Assembly: GCF_000482465.1 (NCBI RefSeq)
Contig: NZ_KI519421.1
Span: forward strand, 347,680 to 411,679
Length of the DNA stretch: 64,000 nucleotides
From: Runella limosa DSM 17973
GTDB taxonomy: Bacteria > Bacteroidota > Bacteroidia > Cytophagales > Spirosomataceae
Reading direction: 5' to 3'
Below the pieces are notes generated by a model. That model was not told the DNA's origin and searched no databases. It saw only the letters and a list, made by a program, of their open reading frames with translations. Numbering within the stretch: the first letter of the stretch is position 1; every line of letters begins with the position of its first letter. Made by a program: the position numbers and the translations under genes. Below, piece after piece: positions 9,395 through 18,058 of this stretch.

Positions 9395-10807
9395 TTAAAG
9401 TTCATTTAAAATAGCTTCAACAATTTTTGAAACTTCTCTTTTACTAGGTTTTTTCAAATATTCAATACTTCCATCATAGGTATTCTCAATAAAGCTGCTT
9501 AAAAAAATATTTGGGTTGTTTTCTAACACTTTATTATTTTGAATAGCATCGAATAATTTAGAAAAAGAAACTTTTCTACAATTGGGATGCTCAGAATAGA
9601 ATGCCTCACCTAATAAAAATACGGGTTTCCCTAAGATAAGTGCTTCAAAACCAACTGTGCTGGTAACAGTAATAACACCTTCTGAATTTCTAGCCAATTC
9701 CTTTGCATTATGATTATGAGAAATCAATTTTACATTAGGTATCCTTTTTACTTTTTTATAAAAACTAATTGGCGAAAAACCGACCGCACATGGATGTTCT
9801 TTTACATATAAAACAGTACCGAAAGGTATGTTAAAAGCAATTTGCTCAATATTATGATATTCATCGTTATAAGAAGGCGCAAATATAGACGTAGATGCTT
9901 CAGGATGAAAATGAATAGGATATAAAAAATATTTTTCTCCATTATCTAAAGCTTCATATAGTCGGTTAATAACAGGTAGCCTCAGTTTTCTGAATAAAGC
10001 CCGTTTTATGTATGCTATATTAATAGAAAAAACAGGGTACTGGAAATTATAAAAATTATCTTTGGGATATTGAACCAAATAACGAAGAAGTGTATAAAAC
10101 TGTATTATTTTGGGAAAATTTAGATAACGGGATATAATACTTTCCTTTAGCTCTTCCCGATTAGCTTTCATATAATCTGGCTCTGTATTTGTGAACTTTT
10201 CCAAATAAGATTGTATCCAGATATTAGCCTCTAAAGTTTTCTCCGTCTGATTAAAACTTTCCTTTATTTTATCAAAATAGGGTGTATGTTGAATAGCGAA
10301 ACGTCCTGGTAACGCAGTTGCACAAATACCCAAATAAGATACGCTTCTTTTGCAAGCTACTACATAGCCAGCATATGCAAACGTATTACTTACATTCTCA
10401 TAAATAACATGAGATATATGATATTTAGAAAATATATCTTCATAAAAAGCTAACAAGTTAGCTATAAGTTTTTTAAAATAATTTTTGCTCTTATATTTAT
10501 GAAGCCCATATACAGTAAATCTATCAAAATCACTATAAAACATTTGCCAAAGATTGAATGACGAATTATATTTTACAGGCACATCTTCAATACTATCTTT
10601 ATAGTGTACTTTGAAAAATGAACTAAAAATAAACAAACGGTCTTTTGGAATTGTCTTCAATACTTTTTCAAAGTATAAGTATGTCATATAACTATCAATA
10701 GCATAGTATACATTTATTCCTTTTTTTTCCAGTGTATCACCTATCATTTTATAGGTAAAAGCATAGTTAGGAGCTTGATTTATAAGAATCAATATATTAT
10801 CTTTCAT
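9395..10807 (-). CDS. Capsule polysaccharide biosynthesis protein (Capsule_synth-like)
   Basis: I take the start at the ATG at 10807 (MKDNILILINQAPNYAF, 470 residues). The open frame continues upstream to 10999 but would then overlap the preceding gene by almost 200 bp. The C-terminal half contains FLYPIHFHPEASTSIFAPSY, LYVKEHPCAV, a GVITVTSTVGFEALILGKPV stretch and LGEAFYSEHPNC. This pattern is seen in capsule-synthesis proteins related to KpsS/LipB-type enzymes and in related GT-B-fold surface-sugar enzymes. It probably adds a capsule sugar or modifies the lipid end; the exact reaction is unknown. It follows the PhyH-like gene after 7 bp, so the two are likely cotranscribed. Confidence 0.7.
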   Translation of the reverse strand: MKDNILILINQAPNYAFTYKMIGDTLEKKGINVYYAIDSYMTYLYFEKVLKTIPKDRLFIFSSFFKVHYKDSIEDVPVKYNSSFNLWQMFYSDFDRFTVYGLHKYKSKNYFKKLIANLLAFYEDIFSKYHISHVIYENVSNTFAYAGYVVACKRSVSYLGICATALPGRFAIQHTPYFDKIKESFNQTEKTLEANIWIQSYLEKFTNTEPDYMKANREELKESIISRYLNFPKIIQFYTLLRYLVQYPKDNFYNFQYPVFSINIAYIKRALFRKLRLPVINRLYEALDNGEKYFLYPIHFHPEASTSIFAPSYNDEYHNIEQIAFNIPFGTVLYVKEHPCAVGFSPISFYKKVKRIPNVKLISHNHNAKELARNSEGVITVTSTVGFEALILGKPVFLLGEAFYSEHPNCRKVSFSKLFDAIQNNKVLENNPNIFLSSFIENTYDGSIEYLKKPSKREVSKIVEAILNEL

Positions 10808-10814
10808 GGCTTTA

Positions 10815-11726
10815 TTAGTCCTCAGTTTGTATGATATATCTATTAATATAGCTATCAAAGCTTTTTTTATCTTGTTTTGATAACACGACTGATTCTCGCG
10901 ACACAAAAATACTTGGAATACTTGTATAACGTATTTGAAGTAGTAATCGTAGTTTACTTTTAGGTAACTGACCTTTATGAATACCCCATGTATCTTCAAG
11001 AAAAGACAGCCCTTTAGCTCCAGTAAAGACTTTTACTTTATCATTGCCATAGGTATTTTCCACTAAATCATCATCCATCCGACTCTTCTGATTCAAAATA
11101 TTCGAACAATGTGATTGTTCAATATACTTATGAGGGCCACTCTCTTCATCTACGTCAGTAAGGTATATAAAAAGTTTAACAAATCTTATGGCATCATTAT
11201 CTCTATGATAATTTTCGGCTTCCTCTGCCTTATCATTACCTGGGAATGACCACCAAGCTTGTACATTATCTATGGTAGGCTTACACCCCAAATATGCTGC
11301 AACAATATTTAGTATTTGAGGATTATTTGCAATTTCAATAACTTCAGGAATACTTATTATATTTTTTATAGAACCAACATGAACCCCTGCTGGGGGATTA
11401 TCATAAAAAAACTCTCCCATATCTTTATTCCAAGGATTAGTACATGGGAGAACCTTGATTCTTTCCTTTAATAAATCAATTTGCATTGAATTCAAAAGTC
11501 CATCAATAAAACTATACCCATTTTTTTCTAATTCTTTAACAAAAATCAAGTGTTTTTCATTTGAAAAATGGAATTTATGGATAAAATATACCATAAACTT
11601 ATTTATTAACAACCTAATTTTATAATTTCTGAGATATTGCTGAAAAAACAAATTAAAGATGGCAATAAAACGAGGTGTATGATTAAGAGTTTTATTTACT
11701 TTGAACTTTTTAAGAGTAAAATCCAT
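10815..11726 (-). CDS. PhyH-like Fe(II)/2-oxoglutarate dioxygenase
   Basis: The 303-residue protein resembles the phytanoyl-CoA dioxygenase family. It has an HxD iron-binding pair in YHRDNDAIRFVKLFIYL, followed by DVDEESGPHKYIEQSH. The distal His lies in GIHKGQ, and an Arg for 2-oxoglutarate lies in LRLLLQIRY. Such enzymes hydroxylate a substrate using O2 and 2-oxoglutarate in the cytoplasm. Its position between flippase and capsule-synthesis genes suggests it modifies a sugar or precursor of this glycan (inference). It lies 22 bp downstream of the flippase gene, in the same orientation. Confidence 0.75.
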   Translation of the reverse strand: MDFTLKKFKVNKTLNHTPRFIAIFNLFFQQYLRNYKIRLLINKFMVYFIHKFHFSNEKHLIFVKELEKNGYSFIDGLLNSMQIDLLKERIKVLPCTNPWNKDMGEFFYDNPPAGVHVGSIKNIISIPEVIEIANNPQILNIVAAYLGCKPTIDNVQAWWSFPGNDKAEEAENYHRDNDAIRFVKLFIYLTDVDEESGPHKYIEQSHCSNILNQKSRMDDDLVENTYGNDKVKVFTGAKGLSFLEDTWGIHKGQLPKSKLRLLLQIRYTSIPSIFVSRESVVLSKQDKKSFDSYINRYIIQTED

Positions 11727-11748
11727 TTGTAAAATATTGATTAAATGA

Positions 11749-12960
11749 TTAAAAAAAATACATTTTAATTAAACCAGTTTTCCATACAAGAAATATTAGA
11801 CCAATAGAAAGCAGGAATGAGTAACATATTTTAGCATAAATAATATACTCCAAGCCATATTTATTTTTTAACAATAAGTAAACTATTAAAAAATAAAATA
11901 ATAAAGCAAATATATTTACAAATGAAATCTTTGAAGATTGATCATTGGCGAACAATAAACAATATGTTGGCGATATAAAAATATATGGAATAAGTGCTAA
12001 TACAATAAGTTTTATTAGAGGTTCTAAATAATTATACTTAGAGTAAAACATGTTTAGAATAAATGGAAGTATAAAATAAGACAATACAATAGCACTAATT
12101 ATCAATACACCTCCAATTACAAGATGTCTAAATGTTAATTTTTTAATTTCTTTTTTTGATTTTTTCTCTTTGATATACTCAGGAAATGATAGTTCAACTA
12201 CTAATGAAGGGAGCATTAAAATAACAGAATAAAATAAAGTAACAATACCGAATTCACCAACGGCCTTCAACCCCAAAAAATAGTTAATAAGAAATTTATC
12301 TATGTTATCTCCAATAAATATTGCTATGTTTGATATATAAATTGGAATCCCAATTTTGAGTAACTTAAAAAAATCTGTTTTACTATACCTTTTCTTTGCA
12401 AGAAATAATTTTTGTGGAAAGTATCTTATAAGCAAGAATAGACTTATGAATAAATAACTAATAAATAGCACATTTACACCTCCTATGACCATACCCAAAA
12501 GTGGCACAATGATAACTAATAAATTACTAATAAAAGTTAACCTAATAAAACTATCTAGTTGTCCTATTCCTCTTTTATAAATGCGAGCAAGTGTAAATGT
12601 TGCAAAAAACCAACCTCCTAAAACATAGCAAAGAAAAAAAAAATTGAAACTATAAACAAAACAATAAACAATAAATAGTACAAGCGAAATTACACTATTT
12701 ATTATTAACGTCATACGCATATTTTTTAGGTTAGATTCTAAGTCTCCTTCAGGAAGTAATCTATCTAAACTGTACCTAAAACCTATATGTGTGTATTGAA
12801 AACTCCCAGCTAAACTTTTACCTAAATTAAACACGCCTAATTCAGGCAAAGTTAATAATTTAATACTAACACCAGAAAATATTACCCCCAATAATTGGAG
12901 TATAAAATTATTACTTAGATACTTTAAAAGTAATTTTAAATCCACGAATTTATAGGACAT
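11749..12960 (-). CDS. Wzx-like polysaccharide flippase
   Basis: The 403-residue membrane protein has about twelve hydrophobic segments and resembles the polysaccharide-biosynthesis/MOP flippase superfamily. It contains GVISIK-type and LPELGVFNLGKSLAG regions near the start and SFPEYIKEKKSKKEIKKL near the middle. It should move the undecaprenyl-linked repeat unit across the inner membrane before polymerisation. Its ATG directly follows the stop of the hexapeptide acetyltransferase (12960/12961). A pair of Wzx-like and Wzy-like proteins in one locus supports a Wzy-dependent pathway, matching the Wza/Wzc-like genes further right. Confidence 0.8.
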   Translation of the reverse strand: MSYKFVDLKLLLKYLSNNFILQLLGVIFSGVSIKLLTLPELGVFNLGKSLAGSFQYTHIGFRYSLDRLLPEGDLESNLKNMRMTLIINSVISLVLFIVYCFVYSFNFFFLCYVLGGWFFATFTLARIYKRGIGQLDSFIRLTFISNLLVIIVPLLGMVIGGVNVLFISYLFISLFLLIRYFPQKLFLAKKRYSKTDFFKLLKIGIPIYISNIAIFIGDNIDKFLINYFLGLKAVGEFGIVTLFYSVILMLPSLVVELSFPEYIKEKKSKKEIKKLTFRHLVIGGVLIISAIVLSYFILPFILNMFYSKYNYLEPLIKLIVLALIPYIFISPTYCLLFANDQSSKISFVNIFALLFYFLIVYLLLKNKYGLEYIIYAKICYSFLLSIGLIFLVWKTGLIKMYFF

Positions 12961-13467
12961 TTATTTATTAATAAATCTATTTCCTTGACCAACAACAATA
13001 GTGTTTGGTGTAACATTTTTAGTTATGACAACTCCCGCACCAATTATACTATTAGTTCCAACTGTAACTCCTCCTAAAATAATAACATTTGAAGCTATCC
13101 AAACACCATCTTCTATTATAATTGGCTTTGATTTGTGCTTATAAGGAACTGGAGTCGTCATATCTAATCCCGCAGTCTCAATAGTAACATTTTTAGATAT
13201 AGTAACGTAGTCGCCTATAACTATATTGCTCATTGCCCCTAATACACATCCTCCTCCAATTTTAACAAAATCACCAATTTTAATATTTTGGCCGTACTTA
13301 ATTTGAATATCTGAATTATAAAAAGACCCCTTACCAGACATTGGGACGAATGCCTTAAAACGAAGAAACCCCCAATATCTATCATAAAATGAGTGTATCC
13401 CTACAATTAATTTTATTACAAAATGGACAGATGTTTGATTAGCAATAAAAATAAAAAACTTTTTCAT
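12961..13467 (-). CDS. Left-handed beta-helix (hexapeptide) acyltransferase
   Basis: The 168-residue protein shows the hexapeptide repeats of the LbH/CatB-Maa group, for instance IVIGDYVTISKNVTIETAG, IIIEDGVWIASNVIILGG and VTVGTNSIIGAGVVITKNV. Such enzymes act as trimers and transfer an acetyl group from acetyl-CoA to a sugar hydroxyl or amine. It has a short N-terminal extension with a hydrophobic patch (FIFIANQTSVHFVIKLIVGI). It probably O-acetylates a residue of the glycan; the acceptor is unknown. It lies between pseI and the flippase gene. Confidence 0.85.
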   Translation of the reverse strand: MKKFFIFIANQTSVHFVIKLIVGIHSFYDRYWGFLRFKAFVPMSGKGSFYNSDIQIKYGQNIKIGDFVKIGGGCVLGAMSNIVIGDYVTISKNVTIETAGLDMTTPVPYKHKSKPIIIEDGVWIASNVIILGGVTVGTNSIIGAGVVITKNVTPNTIVVGQGNRFINK

Positions 13468-13494
13468 CTAAATTTCATACTTTTCAATAAAAAA

Positions 13495-14526
13495 TTAACC
13501 TATAAAAGGAGTTCCTTTCGTATAGCTCTTTCTCGCCAATTTTCCAATCAGGTCTTCATAGTACTTCGGGAGCAGTCCATCACCTGGGCGAATAACACAA
13601 ATATTTTCCTTTGTAAAGGTCTCTCCTACTTGAATATCTTTTACCACATAAATAGAGCGTTTAAACAATAAACTCTTTTTTTCAGATTCTTGAACACCGT
13701 ACTGAACAATACCAAGTGACTGCCATGCTCGTTCTGTTTCAATAACTAAGGCTTTTAATTCATTCGGTTCTAAGGAAAATGCAGAGTCAACGCCTCCTTC
13801 TGAACGGCTCAAACAAAAATGTTTTTCAATGACTGTTGCGCCTAATGTCACTGCGGCAATAGGAGCTCCAATGCCCATTGTATGGTCTGATAACCCCACT
13901 TCACAATTGAATAGCTCTCTTAGATGAGGAATGGTACGTAAATTAGAATTTTCAGGCGTTGACGGGTAATTACTTGTACATTTTAAAAGTATTAAATCTT
14001 CACATCCATTCTCCTTTAATACCTCTACTGATTCAGCTAAATTAGCCAAATCACTGGCCCCTGTGGACATAATCACGGGCTTACCCGTACGGGCAACTTT
14101 TTTAAGTAAAGGATGATGATTATTTTCAAAAGATGCTATTTTATAAGCTGGAGTTTTGAGATTTTCTAAAAAATCGACTGCAGTATCGTCAAAAGGAGTA
14201 GAAAAGCAAATAATTCCATTGTCCGCCGCACACTTATACATGGCCTCATGCCACTCCCAAGGAGTATATGCTTCTTGGTATAATTCATATAAATTACGGT
14301 TTTTCCATAACGAAGTTGGGTCGTTAATATCAAAAAGGCCTCCACTATGGTTTATTGTTAGCGTATCTGCTGTGTAAGTTTGCAATTTAATAGCATCAGC
14401 ACCACATTGAGCGGCCGTTTCTATTATTTTCAAGGCTCTTTCGAGGGACTGATTATGATTGCCCGACATTTCGGCAATGATAAATGGCTTATAGTTACAG
14501 CCAATTTGATAATCTGCTATTTTCAT
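13495..14526 (-). CDS. pseI: Pseudaminic acid synthase
   Basis: The 343-residue protein condenses phosphoenolpyruvate with 2,4-diacetamido-2,4,6-trideoxy-L-altrose to form pseudaminic acid in the cytoplasm. The NeuB-type barrel covers about 1-270 (FIIAEMSGNHNQSLERA, AIKLQTYTADTLT, CFSTPFDDTAVDFLE, KIASFEN, VGLSDHTMG). A SAF/antifreeze-like domain covers about 285-343 (FKRSIYVVKDIQVGE). The wording of these motifs is closer to PseI than to the NeuB or LegI type. Its start overlaps the GNAT gene stop by 4 bp (ATGA at 14523-14526). No damage is visible. Confidence 0.93.
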   Translation of the reverse strand: MKIADYQIGCNYKPFIIAEMSGNHNQSLERALKIIETAAQCGADAIKLQTYTADTLTINHSGGLFDINDPTSLWKNRNLYELYQEAYTPWEWHEAMYKCAADNGIICFSTPFDDTAVDFLENLKTPAYKIASFENNHHPLLKKVARTGKPVIMSTGASDLANLAESVEVLKENGCEDLILLKCTSNYPSTPENSNLRTIPHLRELFNCEVGLSDHTMGIGAPIAAVTLGATVIEKHFCLSRSEGGVDSAFSLEPNELKALVIETERAWQSLGIVQYGVQESEKKSLLFKRSIYVVKDIQVGETFTKENICVIRPGDGLLPKYYEDLIGKLARKSYTKGTPFIG

Positions 14527-14987
14527 TTTACATTCTTGGTATATAGTACCGAATCATGCCCTTGATAAATTATCTTTTCTAAAAACTTAAAGCCTGCTTT
14601 CGTAAAAACATAGATAGACTTGTGATTTATTTCTTTTATATAGGCGTTTATTATAAACTCAGGATAAGCGTTCAAAAAATGATTTGATGCTTTTATCAAT
14701 AACTCACTACTGATACTTTTTCCTCGGCTATTTTTATCTATAGATATCCCAATACTACTTGTTTTAGCTTGAAAATCGCTTTCAAATCTTACCTGCCCTA
14801 TAGGTATATTGTTAAATTCTCCTACAAGCAACATACAGCTATTATCATTAAGTTTTTTTTTAAACCATTTTTGGTGGCTTTCAAAATTAATAATATCACT
14901 ATTAAATGATTGCTTTCTCACCTCTATTTCGTTTGCCCATTCAAAGTAAAGACTCAAATCATCTATCGTTGCTTGCCTAATAATCAT
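14523..14987 (-). CDS. GNAT acetyltransferase, PseH candidate
   Basis: I start at the ATG at 14987, which gives MIIRQATIDDLSLYFEWANE, the usual beginning of a GNAT fold; the frame can be extended to a TTG at 15029. The core includes SIGISIDKNSRGKSISSELL, the acetyl-CoA-binding loop, and ends with NHKSIYVFTKAGFKFLEK. In pseudaminic acid synthesis PseH N-acetylates the 4-amino sugar made by PseC, and PseH-like GNATs are often fused or adjacent to PseG. Here it sits directly before pseI, so PseH is the obvious candidate role (inference). Its upstream side is a 500-bp stretch with no gene. Confidence 0.75.
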   Translation of the reverse strand: MIIRQATIDDLSLYFEWANEIEVRKQSFNSDIINFESHQKWFKKKLNDNSCMLLVGEFNNIPIGQVRFESDFQAKTSSIGISIDKNSRGKSISSELLIKASNHFLNAYPEFIINAYIKEINHKSIYVFTKAGFKFLEKIIYQGHDSVLYTKNVK

Positions 14988-15029
14988 GTCGTTATTACAT
15001 TTAGAATACATCAATATATTTTTCTTCAA

Positions 15030-15532
15030 AAAACATTATTTTTTTAATTTATTATTCTTCCATAAGTCATGCTTTTTCTATAATTTGGTAAAATGCAACC
15101 GTAAGTCAAAAGCATAAGTGAATACCTTATAGTAGTATTAGTATTTCAAAAGCTACTTTTTTGATTAGTAAAAGATAGGCAACTCAATGAAATTTAAAAT
15201 ATTTCTGTTTTAATACAGTATTAATTATAAAGGATATTTCAGTATTTTTATCTAGCCAATTGATATGCGCCAGCCCACCCTAACCTATACAAACTTTATT
15301 TTCGAAATGAGAAAACAATAATTGATTCTACTTTTCTTCTTTAAAGAGTTCAATAACTATGTTTCTAATATACTATTTTTGTTTAAAAAGAGGTTTACTT
15401 TATCTTAAATGGTAAATTTGTTCGTTTCGCGACTCCACGACGATGTCGAATTTTTCTTCATCACGAATAGGAACAAGTTTATATTAATCAATTTCAAAGA
15501 TTTGCGTATTTAAGCATTTATATTATAAGTCA
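15030..15532. other. Non-coding gap inside the pse operon
   Basis: Between the hisF-like gene and the GNAT gene about 500 bp contain no open frame of useful length on the operon strand, although the genes on both sides are tightly packed. Short minus-strand fragments can be read, for example LVPIRDEEKFDIVVESR near 15410-15480, but I could not match them to a family. The missing pathway gene at this point would be pseG. The stretch may be the residue of a deleted or decayed gene, but the sequence does not prove which. Confidence 0.4.
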
Positions 15533-16282
15533 TCAAATTCTGACAGGTTTTCCAAGTCTTTTTAAGGTGTCTTTTATGTCAAAGGGAGTATATTGAGTAA
15601 AATGAAAAATGCTTGCAGAGCCTACTGCTTCACAGTTGGTTTCGGCAAATAGTTCATCGTAATGAAATAACTCTCCACCTCCTCCAACACATACGATAGG
15701 TATGTTGGTAACTTTTTGGGCTTCATTATACATAACTCTATCGAAACCTTCCATGACCCCATCATTCTCAACAGAGTTTAAGATAATTTCTCCTGCACCT
15801 AAATTCTGTACTTTTTGTATAAAATCATTCATGGTAATATTAACCCCCCATTCATTATAAACAGTGTAAATACCATTATTATTTTTGACAGCATCCACAG
15901 AAACAGATATGCATTGGCTACCAAAAAAATCAGAAGATTCTTTGATAAAATCAGGATTTAACAAAGCTGCGGTCTTTAGGACTACCTTATCGGCCCCAAT
16001 TTTCAGCATATCTTTAATATCAGAAATAGTAGATATTCCACCTCCAATCCCTACTGGCATAAAACACTGGTCAATAACATCTTTAACTATTTTTAAGTTA
16101 ATTTTTCTTTTCTGTTTAGATGCAAATATATCAAGAAAAATTAGTTCATCTACTCCTCTACTGTTATATACACGGGCAGCTTGCACAGGATTTCCTAGCA
16201 TTCTTGGAGTAGAAAACCTTTTAGTCTTTACAAGACTCCATCCATTAAATGTTAAAATAGGAATAATTCTAGTTTTAAGCAT
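15533..16282 (-). CDS. hisF: HisF-like amidation subunit (WbuZ/HisF2 type)
   Basis: This 249-residue TIM-barrel protein resembles the cyclase half of imidazole glycerol phosphate synthase. It has GNPVQAARVYNSRGVDELIF, a PVGIGGGISTISDIKDML phosphate site and CISVSVDAVKNNNG near residue 125. The N-terminal catalytic Asp of true HisF is not seen: the first strand reads RIIPILTFNGWSLVKTKRF, as in the O-antigen variants. With HisH and the amidotransferase gene it probably channels ammonia for making an acetamidino group on a sugar, not histidine. It overlaps hisH by 8 bp. Confidence 0.85.
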   Translation of the reverse strand: MLKTRIIPILTFNGWSLVKTKRFSTPRMLGNPVQAARVYNSRGVDELIFLDIFASKQKRKINLKIVKDVIDQCFMPVGIGGGISTISDIKDMLKIGADKVVLKTAALLNPDFIKESSDFFGSQCISVSVDAVKNNNGIYTVYNEWGVNITMNDFIQKVQNLGAGEIILNSVENDGVMEGFDRVMYNEAQKVTNIPIVCVGGGGELFHYDELFAETNCEAVGSASIFHFTQYTPFDIKDTLKRLGKPVRI

Positions 16283-16883
16283 ATAGTTTAAAAAAATTAT
16301 CTAGAAGATTTAGCCCATTTTCTTGACTTTTTTCAGGATGAAATTGTGTTGCTAAAATATTTTCATACTGAATAGCTGCCACATATTTGTTTCCATAATC
16401 AACGGTTGCCCCTATCTTATTATAGTTGCTAACTTGAAAATGATAACTATGAATAAAATAAAAATCTTTTTGATTAAAATTATCGAAAAATAAATTCGCA
16501 GAAGATGTAATAGAATTCCAACCCAAGTGAGGGACCCTAGTATTAGGATCTTGTATTTTTATTACTTTACCTTCAATTAAATTTAATCCATGTGACTCAT
16601 GAGGCTCTGTCCCAGTTGTAGCAATAAGTTGCATACCTAAACAAATACCTAAAAAAGGCTTTTGTTTCAGAAGTACCTCTTCCCTAATTATTCTATCCAA
16701 TGAAGAATTTCGTAAGTTTTCCATCCCCTGTGCAAATGAGCCTACACCAGGTAAAATAATATACTTTGCCGCTTTAATATCATTTGTGTTACCAGTAATT
16801 TGGCTGTCAATGCCTAACACGTTTAAAGCTTTTTGAACAGAAGCAACATTGCCCATTCCATATTCAATGATAGCGGCAGTCAT
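16275..16883 (-). CDS. hisH: HisH-like glutamine amidotransferase subunit (WbuY/HisH2 type)
   Basis: The 202-residue class I glutaminase begins MTAAIIEYGMGNVASVQKAL and has the oxyanion strand ILPGVGSFAQGM. Its nucleophile is Cys81 in LGICLGMQLIA, with a His/Glu pair in TQFHPEKSQENG near the C-terminus, so the triad is complete. It should hydrolyse glutamine and pass ammonia through the HisF-like partner, whose gene it overlaps by 8 bp. The amidotransferase gene ends 3 bp upstream. This trio is known from P. aeruginosa O-antigen loci (WbpG, HisH2, HisF2). Confidence 0.9.
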   Translation of the reverse strand: MTAAIIEYGMGNVASVQKALNVLGIDSQITGNTNDIKAAKYIILPGVGSFAQGMENLRNSSLDRIIREEVLLKQKPFLGICLGMQLIATTGTEPHESHGLNLIEGKVIKIQDPNTRVPHLGWNSITSSANLFFDNFNQKDFYFIHSYHFQVSNYNKIGATVDYGNKYVAAIQYENILATQFHPEKSQENGLNLLDNFFKLYA

Positions 16884-16886
16884 AAT

Positions 16887-18041
16887 TTAATGGATTGAAA
16901 AGTTTTTAACTAAGTTTCCTTCGGCATCTCTTTCGAAAGTACCATCATCTCTTTGTTTAAAAATAAAAGGGTTAGTAAAAGAATCAATTACTTTATCAAT
17001 TTCTTCTTTACTCATTCCTGAATAGTTAATAAACTCATCGACCGCGTAATAAGGATATTTACCTTCAAACTCCTTGACTAAACTAATAGCTTCCTCTCTA
17101 CTTAAACGACCATTCCGAATGTCTATTCCAGCATGATCCGTTGCTCGCCCAAACCCATACTTAACGTATTTTAGATAATCGTGAAGACCTACTAATTTTT
17201 CATCTAGATTTTCAAAGTTAGTATATGTTCCTTCTGTATTACCGTCTTGTTTTACGCTGAATCCATGTCTTTTTACTATTTCAAGTTGTTTTCTGGCGTC
17301 CCAAAAGAAGTAATGGCCAAGAAAAACTCCTGTTACCCCAACTCTATCTATATCTTCATCGTTAGGGTAGAAGTAGGGCGTCAGTTCTTTTTTTGTAATA
17401 CCTTGAACTCCTATCATATCTTGAATTCTATTACCCAATAGCCCGCCAAATTCCTCCAACCACCTTCTGTTTAACGTTCTATTTTTTACACTTTCTAAAT
17501 TGGGACCGCCATATTCCTGCTGAGAATTTTCACCCCAAATTATGAGCGGGATATTAAATTTAACTGCAAACATGACAGGAATGGTAAAAATCCCAATATG
17601 GTTTGGCCACATTTCATCACCGACCCGCTTGAAACTTTCAACAACCATTTTTTGATATACTTCATAATTCTTCTTAAAATGGATTACATCCATACCCATT
17701 TTAGATAAATTATCTAAATTCTTTTGCCCTAATTCTGTTACACTGGTAGTTTCAAAGCATACACAAAGAGGATTCATACCACAAACATACTTCATAAAAT
17801 ATGCTTGATAAGTACTATCCTTACCTCCGCTTACAGGAACTATGCAATCCCAGCCTATATCCCCATCAGGTTTTTTGTAGTAATTGATAATCTCTTGGAA
17901 ATCTTTTGCTCTTTGATTCCAATCAATTCCATTATTTTTATCTGTTGCTGCTATACAAGCAGAACATACTCCATTTTCATTAAATAACAAATCAGGTTTG
18001 GTCTCGGGGAATAAGCAAGTTTTGCAGTAACGAATTTCCAT
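16887..18041 (-). CDS. pseA: N-acetyl sugar amidotransferase (PseA/WbpG/WbuX family)
   Basis: The 384-residue ATP-dependent enzyme converts a sugar N-acetyl group to an acetamidino group using ammonia from the HisH/HisF pair. Four Cys near the N-terminus (C6, C9, C26, C29 in RYCKTCLF and NGVCSACIA) form a likely zinc site. The ATP-pyrophosphatase P-loop is PVSGGKDSTYQAYF near residues 69-82. IIWGENSQQEYGG near residue 168 is also typical. PseA of Campylobacter makes the 7-acetamidino form of pseudaminic acid; given pseB, pseC and pseI nearby that is the likeliest substrate. The symbol is assigned by context, since WbpG acts on a different sugar. Confidence 0.85.
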   Translation of the reverse strand: MEIRYCKTCLFPETKPDLLFNENGVCSACIAATDKNNGIDWNQRAKDFQEIINYYKKPDGDIGWDCIVPVSGGKDSTYQAYFMKYVCGMNPLCVCFETTSVTELGQKNLDNLSKMGMDVIHFKKNYEVYQKMVVESFKRVGDEMWPNHIGIFTIPVMFAVKFNIPLIIWGENSQQEYGGPNLESVKNRTLNRRWLEEFGGLLGNRIQDMIGVQGITKKELTPYFYPNDEDIDRVGVTGVFLGHYFFWDARKQLEIVKRHGFSVKQDGNTEGTYTNFENLDEKLVGLHDYLKYVKYGFGRATDHAGIDIRNGRLSREEAISLVKEFEGKYPYYAVDEFINYSGMSKEEIDKVIDSFTNPFIFKQRDDGTFERDAEGNLVKNFSIH

Positions 18042-18058
18042 TTTCTCAAAGTGGATTA

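Noticed and set aside
10808-10999. N-terminal extension of the capsule-synthesis gene
   Set aside because: It would overlap the PhyH-like gene by almost 200 bp; the residues before MKDNILILINQ are not like the family.
15533-16883. Histidine biosynthesis genes
   Set aside because: The HisH/HisF pair sits with an N-acetyl sugar amidotransferase, no other his genes are nearby, and the HisF N-terminal catalytic Asp is missing.
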